A DNA stretch of 45,718 bases, taken from NCBI GenBank assembly GCA_903970165.1, contig CAJCHZ010000070.1:1-45718 (forward strand). Direction: 5' to 3'. Below the pieces are notes generated by a model that made no database searches, had not been told where the DNA came from, and was given only the letters and a program-made list of their open reading frames with translations. This document shows, in pieces, positions 26,113 to 33,991 of the stretch. The position numbers were made by a program, and so were the translations under genes. Within the stretch, counting starts at the first letter, position 1; the number at the start of each line of letters is the position of its first letter. The stretch is from Betaproteobacteria bacterium. GTDB taxonomy: Bacteria; Acidobacteriota; Terriglobia; Acidiferrales; UBA7541.

Positions 26113-29100
26113 ATGAAAAAACTAAGCACTTTGATTCTTCGCAATTCCCTTCTCTTTTTTGCCACTCTCTTCATCATCTCCAGTTTGCAGGTCATGGCGC
26201 AAACCACGCCGCAGGCGACGGCCTCAACAAAACCCGTCGCGCGCATCACCCAGGCTATTGACGACAAGAATCTCGTCCAGACGGGCGGCATCGTGCATTC
26301 CCTTGCGCGGCCCGAGTTTGACCGCGGCGTAGTTGCCGATTCACAGCCCATGAACCGCATGCTGCTGCAGCTGCAGCGCAGCCCGGCACAGGAAACGGCC
26401 CTGCGCGAGCTCCTGGATGAACAGCAGACCAGGAACTCCCCGAACTACCACGCCTGGTTGACGCCAGCGCAGTTCGGCCAGCAGTTCGGCGTGGCCGCCG
26501 CCGACGTTCAAAAAGTCACGGACTGGCTCACCCAGAAGGGCTTTACCGGGATCAAGGTCTCGCCCAGTCAGCTGCTGATTGAGTTCAGTGGGACCGCCGG
26601 TCTGGTGCGCACCGCATTCCATACCGAAATTCACAACTTTATGGTGAACGGCAAAGCGCATATGGCCAACGTCTCCAGGCCGCAGATCCCTGCTGCCCTG
26701 GCCCCCGTCGTTGCGGGAGTAGTTTCGCTCCACAATTTCCGCAAAACCTCTTTCGTGCAGAAATCCACCGCCGCCGCAAGAGCGAAAGCAGAAGGCCGGC
26801 TGAAGCCTGGATTTACCGCCTCGCCTTGCGGATTTGAAGGCCCTGGCACAACTTGCTTTGGCATGGGCCCTGCTGACTTCGCGAAAATTTACAATATCCC
26901 CTCATCCCTGAAGGGTACGGGCCAGACCATCGCGATCGTCGCGCGTTCCAACATCACGGTTTCAGACATCAATCAATTTGGGCAGGGTTTTGGTATTTCG
27001 AACCTCACAAACTTTACCGCGGCCAATAATATCTTGTTGGAGAGTGCGGACCCGGGGATTGTTTCTGGCGACGACTTGGAAGCGACCTTGGACGTCGAGG
27101 CTTCGGGAGGGGTGGCTCCGAATGCCACCATTTTGCTCGTCGTTGCCGACGGAACTCTGAGCACCACTTTCTCAGATGGCGTAGATCTTTCTGCCTTGTA
27201 CATCATTAGCAACAACCTCGCGCCAGTTATGAGCGAGAGCTTTGGATCTGCCGAGGAGGATACTTTCACGCCCTTCTATCAAGACTTGTGGGAACAGGGC
27301 GCCGCGCAGGGCATCACCATCGCGCTTTCCACGGGTGATAGCGGTTCGGCCTCGATTGACGGTGACGCGGGTAACCTCGAGGCATTCAACGGAGTGGCAG
27401 TCAGCGGCTTGGCCTCTACACCTTTCAACGTGGCGGTCGGTGGTACGGATTTTGCCGATGGCTCCAACCCTACTACCTACTGGTCCTCCACAAATGGCAC
27501 AGGCCTCCTCTCCGCAAAGTCCTATATCCCTGAAGTTCCCTGGAATGACTCCTGCGCTGCAACCGCGACCGTCGGATCGCTGACAACCTGCGCAAATGAA
27601 AGTCCCAGCGACCTGGGTCTCGATCTCGCCGGAGGCGGAGGAGGACAAAGCGGCCCCTGCGGAACTCAGGATACAACCACAGGCGATTGTACCGGGCCCG
27701 TTCCGAAGCCTAGTTGGCAAGCCGGAACCGGGGTACCTGCCGATGGGGCTCGCGATCTTCCAGACGTTGCTCTCTTCGCCGCAGATGGTTCCTCAAGTGG
27801 AAACTTTTGGATAGTCTGCCACGCCGGCGTCGCAGGCGATGGTTTCCAGAATGGTGAACCTTGCAATTTGAGCACAGCTCCTTTCAATTTCGTTGGCATT
27901 GGCGGCACATCCGCTTCGACCCCAGCCTTTGCCGGAATTATGGCTTTGGTCAACCAATCCCAGGCAGCTACAAATCCTACAGGGCGACAGGGCGTTGCAA
28001 ACTACGTCCTCTATAAGCTCGCCCAGACCGCTGGCGCGAGCTGCAACGCAGCCCTACCCGCGACAATTACCAACACGAGCTGCATTTTCTACGATATCAC
28101 CACCGGAAATAACTCCGTCGAATGCGCTGCTCAGTCGCCCAATTGCAGCAACCAGACCGCAAGTGGTAACGGCGTCCTGATCGAACCAACAGGAACTGGC
28201 ATACCTTTCGCCGCGAACACGCCCGCATGGTCTGCGACCACAGGCTACGACTTGGCAACAGGACTCGGTTCCGTCAACGTCGCCAATCTCACGAGTAAGT
28301 GGAATACGATTTTTGGCGCGTTTAAGACCGCCACCACAACGATTACGTCTCCTGCCACGGGATCGGTGAACATCACCCATGGTACAGACGTGAACTTCAC
28401 CGTGACTGTAACTGGTTCGGGGGGCACGCCTACCGGGGATGTCTCTTTGATAGCCGAACCTCCCGGATTCCCCCAATTCGAAGTAGCCGGCGGAACCCTT
28501 GCGAACGGGACGATTACCTTTAACACCGCCAATGGCGACGTCGTTAACTCCTTGCCAGGAGACACTACAACCGGCGCAGGCACCGCCTATCCAGTGATTG
28601 CCCACTACGCCGGCGACGGAACGTTCGGGCCCAGCAACTCGGCTCCCATCAATGTTACCGTCAATCGCGAAAACAGCAGCGTTTTGACGACTCTCTACAC
28701 GGAGGACCCAAACACCGGCAATCTTACGTCCTCCACCTCAACCGGCTACGGCAGCCCGTACATTATCCGCTATGACGTTCTCGGTTCTGGCAACGATAAT
28801 CAAGTCTGCGCAAACGTAGTCATTCCCTGCCCCACCGGCTCGATTACCGTCACCTATGACTCCGGCACCAAGCTGAATGATTTTCTCAGCACGGCCACGA
28901 GCGGGTCCACAAACGTGGCCAATCTGAACGTACTGGGCTTTGTGGAAGACAGACAGCTTGGCGGCACAGGGCTCCCCGGCGGAACGCATAGCGTCCTGGG
29001 GGCCTATTCAGGAGACAATAGCTACAACCCAAGCGCTGGCACGGCGGTGTCACTCACGATTAATCCTGCCTTGACACAAACAATCGTTTCCGCGAACGGA

Positions 29101-30948
29101 GCGGCAACCACCAGCGTTGCCACTGGACAATCAGTAACCTTAGTGGCCACCGTGCAGGGCTTCAATAATATTGCCTCTACGCAGCAACCCAGCCCCAAGC
29201 AAGTAGCCAGCAACGGAGCAGGTCCAACGGGTACCGTTACGTTTTCACCTTGCGGGACGGCGACGAACTGCACTGTGCCTGTCACGCCGACCGCTTTCAC
29301 CCAGGCCAACGGAGATGCCTACGCAACCGGAACACTCACGACCACGTTTACGACGACGGGAGTCCAAAACGTCACCGCAACCTTCACAACAGGTGATAAG
29401 AACTATGTGAGCTGCTTGACCGCGGCTCCTTCAGCCTGCACGCTCGCCCCCGCGGCTGTTACGGTTACCAACACCGTGGGGCCGGCAGCAAAGCTCGCTT
29501 TTAGCACTCAGCCCTCCAACGTCGCCACGGGTGCTTCCATCTCCCCGGCCGTGCAGGTTTCCATCGAGGATGCCAACGGCAATCTGGTCAACACAGCAAC
29601 GAGTGCCGTCACAATTGCTATCTCGAACAACGCTGGACCTGGTGGAGTACTTTCCGGCACTCTGACCGCAAACGCTGTCGCCGGCGTCGCCACATTCTCC
29701 AACCTGAGCATCAACAAAGCCGGAACCGGCTACACGTTGCAGGCCACCGATGGAGCTCTAACCGCCGCCATCAGCAACTCATTCAATGTAACCGCTACCG
29801 TTGGTCCACCGGCGAAACTGGTGTTCAGCGGACCACCTTCCAACGTTGCCGTGGGGGCCTCGATCACCCCTGCCGTGGCTGTGACGATTCAAGACGCCTC
29901 TGGAAATACCGTCACAACCGCAACGAATCAAGTGACGATTGCCATCACGACGGGCACCGGCACCGGAACACTGGGTGGAACACTTACCGTTACTCCTGTA
30001 AACGGCGTGGCCACGTTCTCTAACCTGACCATCAGCGCCGCAGGAACGGGCTACACCCTGACGGCGACCTCAACCGGTCTGACCTCTGCCATCAGCAACG
30101 CCTTCAATGTCACTGCTCCGGGCTCGTTTACGGTTGCCGCGACTCCTAACCCAGTGATACTAAACTCCTCGACAGGCGCGACTGTGAACGCAACGATCAC
30201 AATCACCTCGGTGAATGGTTTTAATTCCCCTGTGACCGTTGTCTGCCCCACATCCTTGCCGCCAGGAGTAACCTGCACACCTCCCTCTGCGATAACGCCT
30301 CCGGCGAATGGCTCGAACACGGGCATGCTTGGTTTGGCGGTAACAGCTACCTCCTCTAGCCTCACGGCTTCGAATATTACGCAGGACCAAATGCTCGATG
30401 CCAAAACAACGCCAGTCATTCCTGGGGCAAAAGAATGGTGGGCACTTAGCGCCGGTACGGGCTTTGCCGCTATCTTCCTGATCTTCCTCCCGGGTGGACG
30501 CAAGCGCTTCCGCGCCGCTCTCGGCCTTGGCCTCGCGTGCCTGCTCAGCCTCTCTCTCGGCTGCAGCAACAACGGCACTCCGGTCGTAACCAAGACAGCG
30601 ACCACCACGAAGATGACCGTGAATGCGGATAAAGAGCCTTCGGGCACCGCGTTTACATTCAGCGTTACCGTCACCGGCGGAACGCCCACCGGCATGGTGC
30701 AACTCTTCGACGGCACGACAGCCATTGGCACCGCGGCTGCCGTAGCCGGTGGCACAGCAACGCCCACGGCTCCGGCGTTGAGTGTAGGCACGCATTCCAT
30801 TAGCGCGCACTACATCGGCGATTCCACGACCGCCCCATCCAGCAGCGGTTCGCTCAACCTGACCTCCACCGGCAGCACCACAGTCGCAATCACCACAACA
30901 CCCGCCGCGACGCCTGTGGCATCTCCGATCAACATCACCATCCAATAA
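26113..30948 (+). CDS. Sedolisin (S53) peptidase with Ig-like repeats and an internal membrane segment
   Basis: The start is placed at ATG 26113, which begins a signal peptide (MKKLSTLILRNSLLFF...); a frame extension to 26041 adds 24 polar residues. The protein has 1611 residues. After the signal comes a pro-kumamolisin activation domain (about residues 50-200) and the S53 catalytic domain (about 230-720). Its catalytic triad is Glu323, Asp327 (ExxxD in LEATLDVE) and Ser600 in GGTSASTPAFAG, with Asp409 in STGDSGS at the oxyanion site. The end of the domain has the YDLATGLGSVN calcium-site-like stretch. Several Ig-like (Big_3-type) domains follow. Residues ~1442-1484 hold two hydrophobic segments split by GGRKRFR, ending in LSLGC, then one more Ig-like domain. 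It is an acid-type secreted endopeptidase, possibly surface-held. Confidence 0.9.
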   Translation: MKKLSTLILRNSLLFFATLFIISSLQVMAQTTPQATASTKPVARITQAIDDKNLVQTGGIVHSLARPEFDRGVVADSQPMNRMLLQLQRSPAQETALRELLDEQQTRNSPNYHAWLTPAQFGQQFGVAAADVQKVTDWLTQKGFTGIKVSPSQLLIEFSGTAGLVRTAFHTEIHNFMVNGKAHMANVSRPQIPAALAPVVAGVVSLHNFRKTSFVQKSTAAARAKAEGRLKPGFTASPCGFEGPGTTCFGMGPADFAKIYNIPSSLKGTGQTIAIVARSNITVSDINQFGQGFGISNLTNFTAANNILLESADPGIVSGDDLEATLDVEASGGVAPNATILLVVADGTLSTTFSDGVDLSALYIISNNLAPVMSESFGSAEEDTFTPFYQDLWEQGAAQGITIALSTGDSGSASIDGDAGNLEAFNGVAVSGLASTPFNVAVGGTDFADGSNPTTYWSSTNGTGLLSAKSYIPEVPWNDSCAATATVGSLTTCANESPSDLGLDLAGGGGGQSGPCGTQDTTTGDCTGPVPKPSWQAGTGVPADGARDLPDVALFAADGSSSGNFWIVCHAGVAGDGFQNGEPCNLSTAPFNFVGIGGTSASTPAFAGIMALVNQSQAATNPTGRQGVANYVLYKLAQTAGASCNAALPATITNTSCIFYDITTGNNSVECAAQSPNCSNQTASGNGVLIEPTGTGIPFAANTPAWSATTGYDLATGLGSVNVANLTSKWNTIFGAFKTATTTITSPATGSVNITHGTDVNFTVTVTGSGGTPTGDVSLIAEPPGFPQFEVAGGTLANGTITFNTANGDVVNSLPGDTTTGAGTAYPVIAHYAGDGTFGPSNSAPINVTVNRENSSVLTTLYTEDPNTGNLTSSTSTGYGSPYIIRYDVLGSGNDNQVCANVVIPCPTGSITVTYDSGTKLNDFLSTATSGSTNVANLNVLGFVEDRQLGGTGLPGGTHSVLGAYSGDNSYNPSAGTAVSLTINPALTQTIVSANGAATTSVATGQSVTLVATVQGFNNIASTQQPSPKQVASNGAGPTGTVTFSPCGTATNCTVPVTPTAFTQANGDAYATGTLTTTFTTTGVQNVTATFTTGDKNYVSCLTAAPSACTLAPAAVTVTNTVGPAAKLAFSTQPSNVATGASISPAVQVSIEDANGNLVNTATSAVTIAISNNAGPGGVLSGTLTANAVAGVATFSNLSINKAGTGYTLQATDGALTAAISNSFNVTATVGPPAKLVFSGPPSNVAVGASITPAVAVTIQDASGNTVTTATNQVTIAITTGTGTGTLGGTLTVTPVNGVATFSNLTISAAGTGYTLTATSTGLTSAISNAFNVTAPGSFTVAATPNPVILNSSTGATVNATITITSVNGFNSPVTVVCPTSLPPGVTCTPPSAITPPANGSNTGMLGLAVTATSSSLTASNITQDQMLDAKTTPVIPGAKEWWALSAGTGFAAIFLIFLPGGRKRFRAALGLGLACLLSLSLGCSNNGTPVVTKTATTTKMTVNADKEPSGTAFTFSVTVTGGTPTGMVQLFDGTTAIGTAAAVAGGTATPTAPALSVGTHSISAHYIGDSTTAPSSSGSLNLTSTGSTTVAITTTPAATPVASPINITIQ

Positions 30949-30967
30949 ACGCAATCCTCTGAGCACC

Positions 30968-31013
30968 AAAAACGAAGCGGCCCCGATTAAAAACCGGGGC
31001 CGCTTCGTTTTTC
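30968..31013 (+). terminator. Strong intrinsic terminator after the sedolisin gene
   Basis: A perfect 18-base inverted repeat (30968-30985 with 30995-31012) around a nine-base loop, with a GC-rich core GCGGCCCCG/CGGGGCCGC and five A and five T at the two ends. It begins 20 bases after the sedolisin stop. The A and T tracts on both sides let it act in both directions, so it may also end transcription from the PilZ genes on the other strand. Confidence 0.93.
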
Positions 31014-31175
31014 TAATGTCCGTCTTATCTTTCTCTATGGTCTCTGTGACCTCGATGCTCTCGGTGTAATGTTTTTCCGAATCGGGTAGGGATAAGCTTT
31101 TTACACTGTGGTGGACGAAGGACGAAAGAGGAAGGGACGAGTAGGACCGCTCGTTTTTCTACTATTCCCCTAACC

Positions 31176-31556
31176 TTAATTCACCGAAGGCGGAAAAACG
31201 ATCCCCCAAAAATTAGGCGACGCCGACGTAAACTCTACCGGCACTAACGATCCTTCGTGCGTCATTTGCGGCGGCCGTACAACCTTCGCTTCCACTTTGC
31301 CGTTCACCTTCGGATTCTCAATGATGACCTTGGTGCCCTCGGCCAGCCCGTCGGGGAGAAGCAGCATGGCCCCGCTCGCGCTAACCGTATGCGTAAATGC
31401 TTCAGCGACGCTGTCCTTGCCCGCCACTTGCACGTTGACTCGAATCCTCAGCAGCACGCGCTGTGCGCGCCGCCGTTCTTCGGACGTCGGCGGCCGCGTT
31501 GCAATCACTTTCGCCGGGCTCACGACAGGTTTTACGTTCGGTTGCGGTTTGATCAC
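31176..31556 (-). CDS. PilZ-like protein, second gene of an overlapping pair
   Basis: A 126-residue protein with a GTG start that overlaps the stop of the upstream gene by four bases (GTGA), so translation is coupled. The PilZ-like features are an Arg cluster (SEERRRAQR) and a beta-barrel pattern with VSASGAMLLL. The acidic or Asn residue of the [D/N]-x-S-x-x-G motif is replaced by Thr, so cyclic di-GMP binding is uncertain. The chain ends with NFWGIVFPP, a motif shared with its neighbour (DFWGLEL at its end). The two are tandem duplicates, probably acting together. Confidence 0.72.
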   Translation of the reverse strand: MIKPQPNVKPVVSPAKVIATRPPTSEERRRAQRVLLRIRVNVQVAGKDSVAEAFTHTVSASGAMLLLPDGLAEGTKVIIENPKVNGKVEAKVVRPPQMTHEGSLVPVEFTSASPNFWGIVFPPSVN

Positions 31557-31897
31557 AGCTCAAGCCCCCAGAAATCCATCTCCGGCGCGACCAGTTCAAC
31601 TCCGTATTCCCACCCATCCGGCCGAGGCACTCCGCGCCAGACCACAACGGCTGCGTTGCTCGTTTCCGTAGCCAGATTCGTCAGCGCCAGCCGGTGTTCG
31701 AGCCTCAGTTCCTGTTGCAGCACCACCATGCACCCATACGGATTGACGACCCGCGTGTGAGCCTCCACCGAAAAGCGCTTCCCCGCGTCGCCGTCCCATT
31801 CCAGGCGGACGGGCACCCGCGAGTTCATGCGGATCCCACGGCGATTATCCGTGTATTTTCCGCCCAATACCTTGTTCTCACGCGACTTGACCGGCAT
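31553..31897 (-). CDS. PilZ-like protein, first gene of an overlapping pair
   Basis: The start is placed at ATG 31897, which has AGAGG six bases upstream; a TTG at 31915 is a poorer choice. The protein has 114 residues. It has a PilZ-like opening (NRRGIRMNSRVPVRLEW) and a beta-barrel pattern, but the second motif reads VVNPYG where [D/N]-x-S-x-x-G is expected, so ligand binding may be lost. The end DFWGLEL parallels the NFWGIVF end of the next gene. This C-terminal Trp-Gly pattern is not part of the classical cyclic di-GMP contacts. Confidence 0.68.
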   Translation of the reverse strand: MPVKSRENKVLGGKYTDNRRGIRMNSRVPVRLEWDGDAGKRFSVEAHTRVVNPYGCMVVLQQELRLEHRLALTNLATETSNAAVVVWRGVPRPDGWEYGVELVAPEMDFWGLEL

Positions 31898-31902
31898 TTT
31901 TG

Positions 31903-31907
31903 CCTCT
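31903..31907 (-). promoter_or_regulatory. Ribosome binding site fixing the first PilZ-like start
   Basis: AGAGG on the minus strand, followed by five bases and ATG at 31897. It decides against the upstream TTG. Confidence 0.6.
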
Positions 31908-32019
31908 ACTTCCAATGCTAGGGTTGAGCGAAAAAACGGTCAATGGTACGGTGGTTGGCAGGCACGCGAAAGAGTAGCTGTACCCAGGGACAGGGCCGCA
32001 CCGCTCGGACAGGTCAAAT

Positions 32020-32904
32020 GTGAGGAATCTAATCGTCAATGCGGATGACTTGGGCTGGACCGAAGGCGTTAACCGCGGCATCGCTGAAGCCCATCGCAAC
32101 GGAATCGTCACCAGCGCGTCCCTGCTCGCCAACGGAGCGGCGTTCGCATCGGCTGTCGAGCTGGCGCGCACCACGCCAGGTCTCGGCGTCGGCGTCCATC
32201 TCAACCTCAGCGACGGCGAACCGGTTGCCCCACGGGAGCTCGTAACGACCCTGTTGAATGACCGCGCCGAGCTCGAAGGCAAGCCGGAAACCCTGCTGTT
32301 GCGATTGGCGCGGCGCAGCCTGCCAATCGAAGAAGTCGAGTTTGAATGGGACGCGCAAATCCAGAAGGTGCGCGAAAACGGCATTGAGCCGACGCATCTG
32401 GATGGACATAAACATGTTCACATGCTGCCTGGACTGTTCGAAGTCGCGCTGCGCCTTGCGAAAAAACATGGCATCGCCGCGATTCGAATCTCTCACGAGG
32501 ACTCGCGCCTGCGCGCCGCGCTTTCTGTCGGCGGAAAGCAGAACGGTTCGGTGGTTATAAAACAAGGAGTCCAGGCGCGAGGATTGAAATTGCTTGCGCG
32601 CGATGCGCGCGAGCAAGCGGAGCGTCTGGGAATCGCGGCAGCCGATTATTTCTGCGGCATTGCGCAGACGGGCGAACTCACGCGCGAGGGAGTTCTGCGT
32701 CTTCTTGAAATTCTACCGGAGGGAACAACCGAGCTAATGTGCCATCCAGGCTACGTGGATGCGGATCTGGCCAAATCCGCGACCAGGCTCCAATCTTCGC
32801 GGCAAACCGAAGTCCAGATACTTACGGACATGGCAATAAGAAATATTGTCGCGTCGCAGGGGATTCGGCTGATAGACTATGGGTTCGCAGCCCAGGAAGC
32901 CTGA
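32020..32904 (+). CDS. YdjC/ChbG-family carbohydrate deacetylase (HpnK/NaxD-like)
   Basis: A 294-residue protein with a GTG start preceded by AGG. The family metal site is clear: Asp9-Asp10 in NADDLGW and His130/His134 in DGHKHVH, with the VHLNLSDG strand in between. YdjC-fold enzymes remove N-acetyl groups from sugars; the branch with NADDLG at the very N-terminus includes HpnK and NaxD. NaxD of Francisella deacetylates undecaprenyl-phosphate N-acetylgalactosamine before transfer to lipid A. Here the gene is followed 20 bases later by a polyprenyl-phosphate glycosyltransferase-like gene and then an ArnT-like transferase, the same set of partners, which supports a lipid-linked sugar substrate. 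Confidence 0.87.
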   Translation: MRNLIVNADDLGWTEGVNRGIAEAHRNGIVTSASLLANGAAFASAVELARTTPGLGVGVHLNLSDGEPVAPRELVTTLLNDRAELEGKPETLLLRLARRSLPIEEVEFEWDAQIQKVRENGIEPTHLDGHKHVHMLPGLFEVALRLAKKHGIAAIRISHEDSRLRAALSVGGKQNGSVVIKQGVQARGLKLLARDAREQAERLGIAAADYFCGIAQTGELTREGVLRLLEILPEGTTELMCHPGYVDADLAKSATRLQSSRQTEVQILTDMAIRNIVASQGIRLIDYGFAAQEA

Positions 32905-32924
32905 GGAAAGCTCTGAACCGAAGC

Positions 32925-33947
32925 ATGAAGAATGAACCGCCCATTCGGTACTCGATCGTCGTTCCGTTTTACAACGAACAGGAAAATATTCCACCACTCT
33001 ACGTGAAGCTGACGGAAGTGATGGATTCCATCGGCGAGCGCTACGAACTGGTGTTTGTGGACGATGGCAGTAAAGACAAAACATTTAAAGTGCTTTCCGA
33101 TATTTACGAGCACGACCCTCGCGTGAATGTAGTGCAGTTGCGCCGCAATTTTGGGCAGGCGCCGGCGCTGAAAGCGGGATTCGATTTTGCGCGCGGCGAA
33201 ATTATTATTTCCATGGACGGCGACTTGCAGCACGATCCCGAAGAGATTCCGCGCTTTCTTGAAAAAATCGAAGAAGGCTACGACCTCGTTAGCGGCTGGC
33301 GCGTGACGCGGACCGATCATTGGCTGACGCGGCAGCTTCCCAGCCGCGTCGCGAATCGCATGATGGCCAAACTTTCCGGCGTGGATTTGCATGACTTTGG
33401 AACCACGTTTAAAGCCTATCGCCGCGAGGTTTTGTCGGAGATTCATTTATACGGCGAGCTGCATCGCTTTATTCCGGCGCTGGCAAGTTGGGCGGGCGCT
33501 TCGGTTGCGGAAGTGCCGATTTCCAATATCGCGCGCAAGAGCGGCACGTCAAACTATGGCATCTCGCGTACCGTGCGCGTGTTGCTGGACCTATTGAGCG
33601 TGAAGTTTTTGCTGGATTACTCCACCAAGCCGCTGCAATTTTTCGGTCTTATGGGATTGTTGTGTCTCGCCGGCGGTGCCGGCATCGGCTCGTGGGTTTT
33701 CGTTCGCAAGGCGATTCTCGATGAGGGCATCCTTGCTAATCACGGTCCTTTGATCATTTTGGGCATGGCTCTGGTGATGGGCGGAATTCAATTTATCGCC
33801 ACGGGATTGATTGGGGAAATGCTCGCGCGTACTTATTACGAATCGCAGAACAAGCCGGTGTACAGCGTGCGCGAATTCCGCAGCCGCCGCGAAGCTATGG
33901 CCGGGCGCGATGAGCCTCCTCGAACCGCCGGAGCCGGCGGCTGGTAG
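32925..33947 (+). CDS. GT2 polyprenyl-phosphate glycosyltransferase (ArnC/DPM1-like)
   Basis: The start is placed at ATG 32925, just after the deacetylase stop; translation from there begins directly at the glycosyltransferase domain (SIVVPFYNEQENIP). A longer frame to 32739 lies inside the deacetylase gene. The protein has 340 residues. GT-A motifs are Asp46-Asp47-Gly48-Ser49 and Asp98-x-Asp100 in SMDGDLQHDP, with QLRRNFGQAPAL between them. Two C-terminal membrane helices (about residues 235-260 and 270-295) match the ArnC/GtrB/DPM1 type that transfers a sugar from a nucleotide donor to undecaprenyl phosphate on the cytoplasmic side. It is part of the three-gene module. Confidence 0.88.
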   Translation: MKNEPPIRYSIVVPFYNEQENIPPLYVKLTEVMDSIGERYELVFVDDGSKDKTFKVLSDIYEHDPRVNVVQLRRNFGQAPALKAGFDFARGEIIISMDGDLQHDPEEIPRFLEKIEEGYDLVSGWRVTRTDHWLTRQLPSRVANRMMAKLSGVDLHDFGTTFKAYRREVLSEIHLYGELHRFIPALASWAGASVAEVPISNIARKSGTSNYGISRTVRVLLDLLSVKFLLDYSTKPLQFFGLMGLLCLAGGAGIGSWVFVRKAILDEGILANHGPLIILGMALVMGGIQFIATGLIGEMLARTYYESQNKPVYSVREFRSRREAMAGRDEPPRTAGAGGW

Positions 33948-33991
33948 CCGGTCACGAATTGCGGGAAACATCTTCTGATTCTTCCAGGAAC

